A stretch of DNA of 64,000 nt from Aestuariivivens sediminis (GTDB lineage: Bacteria; Bacteroidota; Bacteroidia; Flavobacteriales; Flavobacteriaceae): assembly GCF_022662105.1 (NCBI RefSeq), contig NZ_JAKMCP010000001.1:372001-436000 (forward strand). The letters run 5' to 3'. The notes under the pieces are model-generated. The model worked only from the letters and a program-made list of their open reading frames with translations, was not told the origin of the DNA and did not search any database. Shown one piece after another: positions 38,079-47,600 of the stretch. A program made the translations under genes and the position numbers. Position 1 is the stretch's first letter. Each line of letters begins with the position of its first letter.

Positions 38079-38393
38079 ATGATTAGGAAAGCATTTAAAA
38101 TGAAAGTTTTTCCAGATAAGATTGATGAATACATAAAAAGGCACAACCCTATTTGGAAAGAACTTGAAGATACCTTAAAGTCCCATAAAGTGAGAAATTA
38201 TAGTATTTTTTGGGATAAAGAAACAAATCTTTTATTTGGTTATGCTGAATTAGAATCGGAAATAAAATGGAATAAAATAGCCAACACTGATGTTTGTAAA
38301 AGATGGTGGAATTATATGTCTGATTTAATGGAAACAAATGAAGATAATAGTCCGGTATCCATAGAACTCGAGCAAGTTTTTTATTTATTTTAA
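38079..38393 (+). CDS. rhaM: L-rhamnose mutarotase
   Basis: A 104-residue protein that matches RhaM over its full length: [14 protein letters not shown], the RHNPIW motif with the catalytic His22, [31 protein letters not shown] and [14 protein letters not shown]. It interconverts the alpha and beta anomers of L-rhamnose. There is no signal peptide, so it acts in the cytoplasm, feeding the isomerase encoded at 18252-19532. As the last gene of this PUL, it is the direct evidence that the PUL releases L-rhamnose. Confidence 0.95.
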   Translation: MIRKAFKMKVFPDKIDEYIKRHNPIWKELEDTLKSHKVRNYSIFWDKETNLLFGYAELESEIKWNKIANTDVCKRWWNYMSDLMETNEDNSPVSIELEQVFYLF

Positions 38394-38469
38394 ATAATAT
38401 CTTCCAGATTGATCCTTAAAATTAGCTTGACTATTTATATATATATAATTTAAAACCAATTCTTAATTA

Positions 38470-38488
38470 ATCAAACAATATGTTTGAT
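38470..38488. repeat. Short palindrome downstream of rhaM
   Basis: ATCAAACA and TGTTTGAT flank ATA in an AT-rich stretch about 77 bases after the rhaM stop. It could be a weak 3'-end hairpin or an operator. Nothing else in 38394-38560 is recognised. Confidence 0.4.
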
Positions 38489-38559
38489 GTTACCCTATAG
38501 TTGTACAAAATCCTGAGCATAATACAATCAATTACATAAATCAAGCCAATACTTTTTAA

Positions 38560-38690
38560 ATAAAAAAAAAGATTTTAGCAATTTTAATACTATGGTTTCT
38601 TGTCGGCCTCAATAATCCTAAAAGTTCACAGTCAAAAATCCGAAAGGTATTCTTATGAAATTGAGAGTAGCTACATTACACCTAATAGCT
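38560..38690 (+). pseudogene. Remnant of a secreted-protein 5' end with mutated start
   Basis: From 38560 the frame reads ATA followed by KKKILAILILWFLVGLNN, a classic signal peptide if the ATA was once ATG. The frame meets TGA at 38656; a following frame gives YSYEIESSYITPNSS before another stop. Nothing longer remains and I do not recognise the gene. The call rests only on the signal-peptide look. Confidence 0.35.
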
Positions 38691-38879
38691 CCTAGCTGTA
38701 AAAAAATTAAAAATAGAACCACATTTAAGCGATTTAATATAGGTAGAAGGAACATATCCATTAAAGGTTGTAGGAAGAGGGGCCAGGGCATCCAATTGCC
38801 CCTGATTTCCTATAAGTAGATCCTGGGAATATGTGAATTGAAAAATGAAAGTAAATAATAAAAAGTAAAGCTTTTTCAT
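38682..38879 (-). pseudogene. Truncated secreted protein with intact promoter
   Basis: From ATG 38879 the minus strand encodes a good signal peptide (MKKLYFLLFTFIFQFTYSQ) and then only about 46 residues (DLLIGNQGQLDALAPL...) to a stop at 38682. The frame is open further upstream to 38951. The mature part is too short for an enzyme and matches nothing I know. It has a full rhamnose-regulon promoter (site D), so the original gene probably encoded a secreted member of the system. It ends against the opposite remnant at 38560-38690, as if a deletion had removed the bodies of two convergent genes. Confidence 0.5.
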
Positions 38880-38970
38880 AATGGATTGATTTAGTATTAG
38901 TCTATATTTTGGTAACACCGAATCTTCACCTTTTTTATTGTTGAAGGCCATTTGAACATTCAGTATCTCT

Positions 38971-39016
38971 CAAAACTAAAACCAACGATCCATAAATGTA
39001 TCCTGCACAATGCTGT
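38971..39016 (-). promoter_or_regulatory. Rhamnose-regulon promoter of the truncated secreted gene (site D)
   Basis: On the minus strand the site reads ACAGCATTGTGCAGGAT (39016-39000). After exactly 21 bases comes TAGTTTTG (38978-38971), a full -7 box. It points to the truncated ORF at 38682-38879. Confidence 0.78.
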
Positions 39017-39634
39017 ACACCAAAGCTTATGTCGAACAAAAATATAACAGGATAAAATTAAAATTTCACCAATTCCAATACCTTTATATAAAGTGATTTC
39101 GGGAAAAGGACATTGGACCATCCGACCGTTCCTATATGCAAATTTTACAGTGAAATTTATATAATGCTAAGAGACAAACTTGGCGACTATGATTAAGAAA
39201 GAACAATTGCGCTTCAATAAAATATCAATGTTTAAATTATTATAAGTTTTAACTGCATAATTGATCAACATAAACCATTATTTAGTTTGCGTTTAATTTA
39301 AGGCTGAAACGATCATACCTCTTAAGAAATTATCTCGGACAGAGGCAAAACTGATTCACATTTCTGGTCTACAATTATGGATAACAGCTTACATTCAAAC
39401 AATTTGAAAATAGCGTTTGTAAGTTACTATTTTGAATCTGGTTTTCGATTCAACCAAAAATAATAATCTCATAGACGAAACCTTTAAAAAGAATTAAAAG
39501 CTATAATAAGCAACAATAGCATTACCAATAATTATAACTATTTAATAGATCTTGGTATAGTTGACAGTCAACAAATAACATGTTTTGAATAAATGATTAT
39601 TTTTTATTCTTGAAACACTAAAAAAGGTTCTAAA
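39017..39634. other. Gene-free AT-rich stretch
   Basis: About 620 bases between the rhamnose region and PUL 3 contain many stops in all frames. I see a lone half-site ACAGGAT near 39045 but no paired repeat, no gene, and no clear terminator. It separates the two systems and may be debris of lost genes. Confidence 0.6.
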
Positions 39635-41059
39635 CTATTTATTTTTTACAATTTTCTTTTCTATCGGATTTTTATACAAAACAGGTTTGTTTAACATTAA
39701 GTATTTATGGATGTGATAAGTGATCTCCATCCATTCGTCGTCTTCTTTCCATAAAGGTGAACTCATCTCTTTTTCCCAAGAACTAAGTTTGCCTGTTAAA
39801 TCTTCTAATCCAAGAGTATCTATTTTAGAAATATCTATAGTTTCCTTAATATCATTATTAAGATTGTACATAGTAGACCCAAAGTCTTCTAAACGAATTA
39901 ATTTTTTAGGCCCAACCCTTATCGCTGCTTCCTGAAGTTTACGCCAGTATAATGCCTCGTGCGGATTTCCTTTTTTATCTTCAATTAGGTAAGGTAAAAG
40001 ATTAACACCATCTAAGTTTAAGTTTGAATCCTGCGATATATTTCCCGCAGCCATCGATGTGCTAAAGATGTCCAAAGAGGATGTTAACCCATTAAAAGTC
40101 TGGGTACCTTTAATCTTTTTTGGCCAACTTACAATAAAAGGTACGCGATGCCCTCCTTCAAATTTATTACCCTTCCATCCCTTTAGATGACCATTATTGG
40201 AATCGTTGTTATCTGCCCCGCCGTTGTCGCTTAGAAAATATATTAAGGTATTATCTAATAGGTCCAACTCTTTTAATTTACGTCTTAATTTACCAATATT
40301 CTCATCCAAAGACCATGTCATTGCTGCTAAATGCTGTCGTGGATGATCTTTATATTTTTCGAGATCTTCCTTTTTTGCTTGCATAGGTGTATGCACTGCG
40401 TTGTAGGCTAAATACATAAAGAAAGGCTCATTTTGGTTCTCCTCAACAAAACTTACCGAACGGTCACCCAGGATGTCGGTTAGATACCCCGTAAATCTCA
40501 CCGGATTTCCATTTTGCTGTATCATATGGTTTTCCGACGGGTTCTCCAAAGGAAAATAGGAACGGGAACCGCCTAAGAATCCGTAGAATTCATCGAAACC
40601 TCTTTTATTGGGATGGTCTGTTTCGGTCGCACCCAAATGCCATTTTCCAATGGCGATGGTCTTGTAATCATTTTTCTTAAAGACGTCGGCCATAGTTACC
40701 ACATCATCAGATAAACCAATATCTCCGGAATGTTCATCTCCGGTACCGTTAGCCTCAAATCCAAAACGCTGCTGGTACTTGCCGGTTATAAGACCGGCTC
40801 TTGAAGGAGCACAAACGGTGGCACTTACATGGGCATCAGTAAAAATAACACCGCCCATAGCTAACTTATCTATTTCCGGAGTATCCAAATCTTTGGAGCC
40901 CATAAAACCAAAATCCATATAACCGGCATCATCAGCAATAATAACAATGATGTTGGGTTTTGAGTTTTCATTACTTTCTTCCACAGATGCCTCTTTCGAC
41001 CTATGGATACAGGAAAACAGAAGTACGATTGCAATGATTTGATAAACGTATTTCGGCAT
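39635..41059 (-). CDS. Sulfatase, S1 family, lipoprotein
   Basis: A 474-residue sulfatase with a lipoprotein signal (VLLFSCIHRS). The metal-binding IIADDAGYMD is at about 40-49 and the formylglycine motif CAPSR begins at Cys83. GKWHLG (about 138-143), FLSDNGG (about 276-282) and HLKGWKG complete the S1 pattern. It closes the minus-strand arm of PUL 3, after a hairpin that may reduce its expression (41088-41128). Arylsulfatase-A-like, acting on sulfated glycan; subfamily and position not determined. Confidence 0.92.
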   Translation of the reverse strand: MPKYVYQIIAIVLLFSCIHRSKEASVEESNENSKPNIIVIIADDAGYMDFGFMGSKDLDTPEIDKLAMGGVIFTDAHVSATVCAPSRAGLITGKYQQRFGFEANGTGDEHSGDIGLSDDVVTMADVFKKNDYKTIAIGKWHLGATETDHPNKRGFDEFYGFLGGSRSYFPLENPSENHMIQQNGNPVRFTGYLTDILGDRSVSFVEENQNEPFFMYLAYNAVHTPMQAKKEDLEKYKDHPRQHLAAMTWSLDENIGKLRRKLKELDLLDNTLIYFLSDNGGADNNDSNNGHLKGWKGNKFEGGHRVPFIVSWPKKIKGTQTFNGLTSSLDIFSTSMAAGNISQDSNLNLDGVNLLPYLIEDKKGNPHEALYWRKLQEAAIRVGPKKLIRLEDFGSTMYNLNNDIKETIDISKIDTLGLEDLTGKLSSWEKEMSSPLWKEDDEWMEITYHIHKYLMLNKPVLYKNPIEKKIVKNK

Positions 41060-41087
41060 GGATTATTTATAGTAATTAGATTAAAAA

Positions 41088-41128
41088 GGATAGAGGTATC
41101 TGTTTTTGTAAATAGGTAACCTCTATCC
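41088..41128 (-). terminator. Hairpin with T-run before the sulfatase gene, possible attenuator
   Basis: GGATAGAGGT (41088-41097) and ACCTCTATCC (41119-41128) form a 10-bp perfect stem. On the minus strand the stem is followed by TTTTTAATC, as in an intrinsic terminator. It lies between 41158-41937 and the sulfatase at 39635-41059, so read-through would set how much sulfatase is made. Confidence 0.65.
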
Positions 41129-41157
41129 GAATAATTGACACTATTAAGACTTCAATA

Positions 41158-41937
41158 TTATTGTTTGATAAATTTGAAGGAGCCTTGAGCATCTTCAATG
41201 TAAGCTTTCATAATATATAAACCGTCTGCAAGTTTTGATATATCTATCTGACCTGTTGTATTAGAAATAACCTGATTCATAACCTGCTTGCCGACTATAT
41301 TATAAACCTCTATATTATCAATATTTTTTTTGGCTGATAGATATAAACGATCTTGTGCTGGATTTGGATATGAGCTAAAGCTAAATTGCTTTAAATCATC
41401 AATACCTAGTGTACTCTCTGTGATGCTAACATTATCAAAATAAGCAATTCCTGAATTTTTATATAATTTAATCGTTATGGAAGTTATTCCAGCAGGAACA
41501 GTATACGCTGTCGTAAGCGTGGTATTTACATCTGTAGCAATATTACTTATGGCAACTGTAGTACCTCCATCCTCTATCACCTCACAATATAATACTTGTC
41601 CTGTATTGCCGGTTCCATTTGCAGCTCCTGCTTGTGCACGCCCTGAATAAGTGATATCATAAGTCACCCCGGGCACTACCGTAACCGTTTGATATAATTC
41701 AGAATAATTATTTACAGCTGATAGACGCACACAAATTGTTCCATCAAAGGATCTATCAAGAGCAGGGTCAGTATTAGGATTTTGTTGTCTTACCTCACCC
41801 CATGTAGTACTTTGCCAATCTTCAAAGACATTGCTAGATACTAATAATTCAAAGTCTCCATTCAAAAGCAAATTCTGAGCATTTAAAGCTCCTACAAAAG
41901 CCATTAAAATGGCAGTTAAAAATAATTTTGTTTTCAT
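41158..41937 (-). CDS. Small T9SS-secreted carbohydrate-binding protein (CBM4/9-like)
   Basis: The 259-residue protein has a signal peptide (1-20, ending LNAQ). Residues about 21-172 form a jelly-roll domain with the pattern LLLNGDFE...W...YFDNVSITE typical of CBM4/9-like modules. Residues about 180-259 are a type A T9SS sorting domain (FSSYPNPAQDRLYLSAKK... KFIKQ). There is no catalytic domain. It probably binds the target polysaccharide at the cell surface or outside the cell. It lies between the GH128-like and sulfatase genes of the PUL 3 operon. Confidence 0.82.
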   Translation of the reverse strand: MKTKLFLTAILMAFVGALNAQNLLLNGDFELLVSSNVFEDWQSTTWGEVRQQNPNTDPALDRSFDGTICVRLSAVNNYSELYQTVTVVPGVTYDITYSGRAQAGAANGTGNTGQVLYCEVIEDGGTTVAISNIATDVNTTLTTAYTVPAGITSITIKLYKNSGIAYFDNVSITESTLGIDDLKQFSFSSYPNPAQDRLYLSAKKNIDNIEVYNIVGKQVMNQVISNTTGQIDISKLADGLYIMKAYIEDAQGSFKFIKQ

Positions 41938-41986
41938 ATTTGTTAAAATTTAAATGGTTAATAAATAATATTTGTAATTGTTTGAT

Positions 41987-42010
41987 TTTCATGCTGATAA
42001 CAGCATGAAA
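41987..42010. repeat. Perfect 10-bp hairpin between two PUL 3 genes
   Basis: TTTCATGCTG and CAGCATGAAA enclose the loop ATAA, between the GH128-like gene and the carbohydrate-binding gene. No T-run follows on the minus strand. It may mark an RNA-processing or stability site. Confidence 0.6.
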
Positions 42011-42026
42011 GTTGCTTGTTTAATTT

Positions 42027-42944
42027 TTAGTCCTTACCGGGCCCAATAAATACATTGGGTTTAAAATCTGCATAATACTCGCCTAACGGCGTTAATTCTC
42101 CATTTGAATCAAAAAGTGCCGATGAAGTCCCTGCGGAAGAACTTTCCTTAAACGAAAACCATGAATAGCGCTTCACATAGTCTAAATCCTCCAGTTTCGG
42201 GAGCACACCTTTCATGAAGTTGAGCACCTGTTCTGGGCTAAATTTATTATCTTCCGGTGTGGCTGCCGTCCAGTCTGCCACCGCAAATTCTGTAATCCAA
42301 ATAGGCTTACCATATTCGTTCCATACATCCTCCAACATATTTATAAAATTGTCTACACTAGCTCCTCTATAAGAGTGTACGGTAACAAAATCAACTCTAA
42401 GATTTTCTTCAGTAGCCCGTTGCATGAATTCTTTCATCCAATCGTTCAAAGGGTTAGTTGTTGCAGGGCTCCCTAAAGGGACGCCTACTTCCATAAGCTT
42501 TGGCCAGCGATCTATGGCTTCATCCACGGTCATATTCGCCTGATCAGTTTTATCTGGTTCATTAAATCCAAGAAGGTAGTGCATTTTACCCGCATCCCTA
42601 AAAACTTTCAATTCAGCAACTCTTTCATCGTTAATATTCCACTTTCCCCATTGCATGGGCACGAATTCGGTATATTCTGGTTTCATGTCATAGACCTCAC
42701 CACTCAGTCCAGGCCCCCAAGTATAAAACCAGTGTGCTTGTAAAGTGGATATTTTAGTTGAAAATCTATCAGAACTTAGTGTAAAGCAAACACCCTTTTT
42801 CCCAACTGCCTCAGCATCGGGAGTTGGAGGGACAATAAGAGGAGCATCAATTTCTTCGTAACCGAATTGATTAAGATTAAATTTTCTTTCGCATGACGTG
42901 AAAATGATTCCAAAAACGATTAGTGTTCTAAATATATTATTCAT
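42027..42944 (-). CDS. GH128-like glycosidase, lipoprotein
   Basis: A 305-residue protein with a lipoprotein signal (IIFTSCERKF). The fold matches the GH128/Asl1-like glycosidase core: WFYTWGPGLSG, VPMQWGKW, LLGFNEPDK with acid/base candidate Glu129, VTVHSYRG, and PIWITEFAV with nucleophile candidate Glu219. GH128 enzymes act on beta-1,3-glucans. With sulfatases nearby, the true substrate may be another beta-linked, sulfated glycan. A second, T9SS-secreted relative is at 58357-60249. Confidence 0.85.
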   Translation of the reverse strand: MNNIFRTLIVFGIIFTSCERKFNLNQFGYEEIDAPLIVPPTPDAEAVGKKGVCFTLSSDRFSTKISTLQAHWFYTWGPGLSGEVYDMKPEYTEFVPMQWGKWNINDERVAELKVFRDAGKMHYLLGFNEPDKTDQANMTVDEAIDRWPKLMEVGVPLGSPATTNPLNDWMKEFMQRATEENLRVDFVTVHSYRGASVDNFINMLEDVWNEYGKPIWITEFAVADWTAATPEDNKFSPEQVLNFMKGVLPKLEDLDYVKRYSWFSFKESSSAGTSSALFDSNGELTPLGEYYADFKPNVFIGPGKD

Positions 42945-42965
42945 AGTCTTTTTTTTAAGTTTTAT

Positions 42966-44624
42966 TTACCATCCAGTATTCTGAGTTAAATTTTGGTTTT
43001 TATTAAGTTCAGACTGAGGAATTGGGTATAGATTCATTCGCTCTTCAAAAGTTCTTGTTTCAAGTAATTTCTTCTCAAAATCAAAGCCTCCAAAATCACC
43101 CGGTGTTATTTCCATTTGGAATATATCGGTAGTCTGTTGCCCGATTTTCCAGCGACGGATATCCCAGAAACGATGATCTTCAAAAGCTAATTCTACCATA
43201 CGCTCATTGCGTAACTTATCACGAAACTCTTCTTGACTCATTCCTGTTGGGAAGTTTGGCATATTTGCACGTTGTCTTACTTCGTTTACTGCATCAAGTG
43301 CGGTCATTCCCAAGTCGGCAGCATTTTCCGGCCCATAAGCCTCATTCATAGCCTCGGCATAATTTAAAAGTACTTCACCATATCTGAATAATACCCATGT
43401 ATGTTCTCTGGTAGTTGTATTTGTAGGGAGAAGATTAATAGCTTCTATAACATATTTTTTAAGGTAATACCCCGTTTTTGTCGCATTGATAATTGGTGGG
43501 CCATTTGATCCTCCGAGAAAACTACCGACTGTTTGGTCTTTCCAAGTAGATCCATTTAGGATAACTGTTTTTTCTAAGCGGGGGTCCCGACCTTCATAAG
43601 GGTCTGTGGGATCGTAACCCGATGCTGGATTTGTAATAGGAAGACCATTAGTTTGCATCTCGTAGGCATCCACTAAATTTTGTGAAGGACAGGTTCCTGT
43701 ATTACCCCCTTCGTAACCTATTGGGAAGTTTCTTCTTTCAAACCCATTTGAAGGCCCTTCACGACGCTCAAAAATTAACTCGTTACTGGTGTAGTCATTT
43801 ACAACATTTGAATAATTATTCTCCAATGTGTATTTATTCAAATCCATAACTTCTTTGGCGGCGGCGGCGGCACTAACCCATAATGCCGTATTGTTACCCG
43901 TATTGTGCAACGGACTTGCTGCATACAATAACATACGAGCCTTTAGAGCCAGCGCTGCCCCTTTGGTAACCCTACCCGTTTCTTGAACCGAAGAAAAGTT
44001 TTGATAATCTTCCGGCAACTCTAAAGAAATAGCATTGCACTCACTGACAATAAAATTGACGATGTCGTCAAAACTATTTTGCTGGGCGTTTATAGCCTCT
44101 TCCGGGGTTAAAACATCGGTAATAAGCGGTATATTTTTATAGCGCTTTACGAGCTCAAAATAAAAGAATGCTCTTAGAAACCTGACTTCGTACTGATAGT
44201 TATTAAATTGTTCAATAATTTCTTCGTAATCTACATTATACTGGTCTTCCAAAAATCCTTGACCCTCAGCCTCCATTAAATACATGTTAGCGGCACGAAT
44301 ACCGGAATACATGTTGCCCCATACATTGTCTATAGGTTGTATGGCACTAAAACGACCTTCATTGAATCTTTGAACATCAGATAGGTCCCACACGTGTTCG
44401 GCCTCATCTGAAGCAGATGACCGCATAGCGCCGTCTATACTATTAAAATCTGTGGGTAAATAACTGTATATATTTGATACGAAATTTTTAGCCCGGTTAA
44501 AGTCATTGAATACATCTTCCTTACGATTAAAGGATGTTTCGTCGTAGTCTAGATAATCACAATTACTAACCGAAAAGAAAAGAATTGCGAGTAGTCCGTG
44601 GTATATATATTTTGATATTTTCAT
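42966..44624 (-). CDS. SusD-family lipoprotein, second pair of PUL 3
   Basis: A 552-residue SusD-like protein with a lipoprotein signal (FFSVSNCDYLDYDE). SusD features are the helix with YEVRFLRAFFYFELVKRYKNIPLI (about 135-160), FRYGEVLLNYAEAMNEAYG, and the C-terminus DIRRWKIG and YPIPQSELNKNQNLTQNTGW. It begins 12 bases after the stop of its SusC partner. Confidence 0.95.
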   Translation of the reverse strand: MKISKYIYHGLLAILFFSVSNCDYLDYDETSFNRKEDVFNDFNRAKNFVSNIYSYLPTDFNSIDGAMRSSASDEAEHVWDLSDVQRFNEGRFSAIQPIDNVWGNMYSGIRAANMYLMEAEGQGFLEDQYNVDYEEIIEQFNNYQYEVRFLRAFFYFELVKRYKNIPLITDVLTPEEAINAQQNSFDDIVNFIVSECNAISLELPEDYQNFSSVQETGRVTKGAALALKARMLLYAASPLHNTGNNTALWVSAAAAAKEVMDLNKYTLENNYSNVVNDYTSNELIFERREGPSNGFERRNFPIGYEGGNTGTCPSQNLVDAYEMQTNGLPITNPASGYDPTDPYEGRDPRLEKTVILNGSTWKDQTVGSFLGGSNGPPIINATKTGYYLKKYVIEAINLLPTNTTTREHTWVLFRYGEVLLNYAEAMNEAYGPENAADLGMTALDAVNEVRQRANMPNFPTGMSQEEFRDKLRNERMVELAFEDHRFWDIRRWKIGQQTTDIFQMEITPGDFGGFDFEKKLLETRTFEERMNLYPIPQSELNKNQNLTQNTGW

Positions 44625-44635
44625 AGGTATTTTTA

Positions 44636-47600
44636 TTAAAATTCAATTTTAAGTCCAAGGTGATATGAGGCCAGCGTCGGATATCCAATTCCTATCGCTT
44701 CCGGATCTGCATCCCGTATGGCATCAAAAGAAAGTACGTTCATACCTCGTCCGTATAGTTTTGCCTTCTTTATCGCCAACTTACTAACCAAATGATCCGG
44801 AAAATTATAGTAGATCTCAAAACGTCTTAGTTTTAAATAATCTCCACGGGTTAACCAAATGTCGTTTCTACGGAAATTATTGTTGTTTTCTAACAATGAA
44901 AGTCTAGGTAAAGTAGCTGTTTGAGCCGTTTCAGGTGTCCAGCTATTTGCAGAAAAATCAGAAAGAGTGGCGTTTCCTCTTAATGGCCAAAATACACTTG
45001 GTGTATTTAAGTAAATGGTTTGATTAGCGATACCTTGGAAAAGTATATCCACTCCAAATCCCTTCATTTCATATCCAAAATTTATTCCGTAATAAATTTC
45101 CGGATACCCCCCGGCATAACCTATCGGTACTACGTCTAAATTATCTATTACACCGTCGCCGTTCTGATCCTTGTATTTTATATCACCAGGTCTAACTTCA
45201 GAGAATAATTGCTGCGGGCTATTATCAATATCGGCTTGGTTTTGAAAGAAACCTAGAGACTCTAAACCAAATTGCTGTCCTACCGGATTCCCCGTTTCCC
45301 TTAAGTAGTCATAGGGCTGAAATTCTTCGTTCATCTCGACAATCTCATTTTTGGCAAACGTAAAATTACCTCCAATGAAGTACTTGAAATCGCCTACTTC
45401 CTTCTTCCACAAAAGCGATGTCTCTAATCCTTGACTTTTTACTTCTCCTGCATTTTCTATGGCAGTAGTAACCCCAATTAAAGAAGGTATGGCGCCACCT
45501 GTTCCAATAAGAATGTTTTCACGCTTATCATAAAAAACATCCGCAGTCATGGATAAGCCACCTAATAATTTCAAATCAATTCCAATATTAGTTTTAATGG
45601 AATTTTCATAGGTTAAACCTACAGTAGCCAATCGCCCTTCTGAAATGCCTCCCGAGCTGTTATTATTGCTAGTAAAATAATAACCACCTCCGCCTCCGAA
45701 CGCCTGTTCAGCTAAATTATAGTTCATCGAATCATTACCACTTATACCCCATGACAGCCTTAATTTCAAATAATCTATGGTCTTACTGTCTTTCAGAAAG
45801 TTTTCACGATTTACAATCCATCCAGCTGAAAAGGCAGGAAAAAAACCAAAACGATCACCATCGGGCAATACACTGCTGCCAGCATAAGATAAAACATGGT
45901 CAATAAAGTAACGGTTTTTATAGCCATAAGACGCTGACACCATTGAATTCTGATGTAAGAAGGTATTATATTGCCCATCATTTACCCGTTTGTCTTGATG
46001 ATACATTAATGATGCATTAAGTTTGTGATTGCCCCAAATTTTATCGTAATTCAACTTACCATAGAGCGTCGCGTGCCTTACCTGATCTCCAAATCCACTA
46101 CTAAAATTTAAATCTGTTTCACTTCCAAAAACAGTTGCAAAACTGTCAATAATCTCACCTGTTAAAGGATCTCGTAAAAACGATAAACTTTCATATAAAA
46201 ATTCACGAATTCTATTTTCTGTATAAACTACCTGATTATCGTAAGCTAAAGCTAGTTCTGCAGATAACCCTTTCACCAAGCCACTTAAGTCTTGAATAAT
46301 TTGACCATCCACCATAATTTGTCTTCCATTGGGTTGGCGTACACCTGTTGAAGACACCAGAGCCACAGGGTTATTGTCATAAAATTCAGTCCCGCCAAAT
46401 TCTCCGTTTGGGGTTCTAACAGGAAATGCCGCTGAAGGAATTCTGTAAAGTGCATTCATTATACCAGATACCTGGGCTCCTGGTACTGTTCGACCATCAA
46501 TATATCCTGTAGCATTAAGAATAAATTTTGTTGTGTTAGTCACATCAAGGTCAATATTCGTTCTAAAATTAAAACGATCATATTTCAATTGGCTATCATA
46601 GCGATTATCAAAATTGGTATTATCAAACAACCCTCTTTCATTTTGATAGTTTACAGAAGCGAAGTATTTAAGTGTTTTCGATCCACCTGAAAATCTGCCA
46701 CTAATGTTTGTGGTATTTCCGAAATCTCGAAATGTCTCATCGAACCAGTTTACATTTGGAAGTAAAAAGGGATCCTCGTTGCTCTGGAAACCAAATAAAT
46801 CTTGATCAGAATATACAGGAGCATTTCCATCAAGAATACTTGCTTGGTTTACTGCTCTGGCATAATCATAAGAATTTAAGAACTCAGGCTCACGAAACGC
46901 GAAATTCCAACCTTGATCAATAGTGAATTCAGCCTTTAAGCTACCTTTATTTCCCCGCTTTGTAGTTACCAGTATCACCCCATTTGCACCTCTTTGACCA
47001 TATCTGGCTAAAGCCGTACCATCTTTCAATACCGATACACTTTCTATATCAAGTAGCGCAAGGGTGGATAAATTTCTCTCAAAGCCATCAACTATGACCA
47101 AAACAGAATTGTTGTTCAAGGTTCCTCGTCCTCTGATATTTATACTAGGGTTTCTATTCCATGGTTCACCACCATTTTGCAGAACCATAAGCCCCGTGAG
47201 CTGCCCGTAGAGGCTTTCAAGCGGATTGTTAAGTGAACTCTTCTCCAGTTCATCTGAATAAACTACATCTATGGATGATGTAGTCTCATCTACAGACTTT
47301 GAAAGTCCAAACCCGAGATTAACCCTCTTATCGCTATTATTCAACTGTACTTTTACTTTTTTGGTTTTGACCAGAACAGTTTCTTCCATATCGCCGAGGG
47401 TCAATTTTATCAGTCCATTAACAAGAATATTTAATGTTGCAACACCTGATTCATCTGTTTTAACTAATTCGGAGAAGTTATCCATTGATTGTATGATCAC
47501 ACCTTCCAAAGGAAGGCCCGAGCCATCTTCAACATATACACTGACTTCTTCTGCCTGTCCAATAACTACCTGAGTCGAAAGGATAAGCGCTAAAACACAT

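Noticed and set aside
38500-38520. A further CAGGAT-like site (minus strand TCAGGATTTTGTACAA)
   Set aside because: The second half-site is missing, the spacing differs by a base and no -7 box follows at 21 bp. It was not counted with the five regulon sites.
39017-39634. VISGKGHWTI-like coding near 39090-39125 as a third GntR remnant (compare IPGKGFYIS)
   Set aside because: The match is limited to a few residues with no flanking similarity, unlike the clear remnant at 27481-27677.
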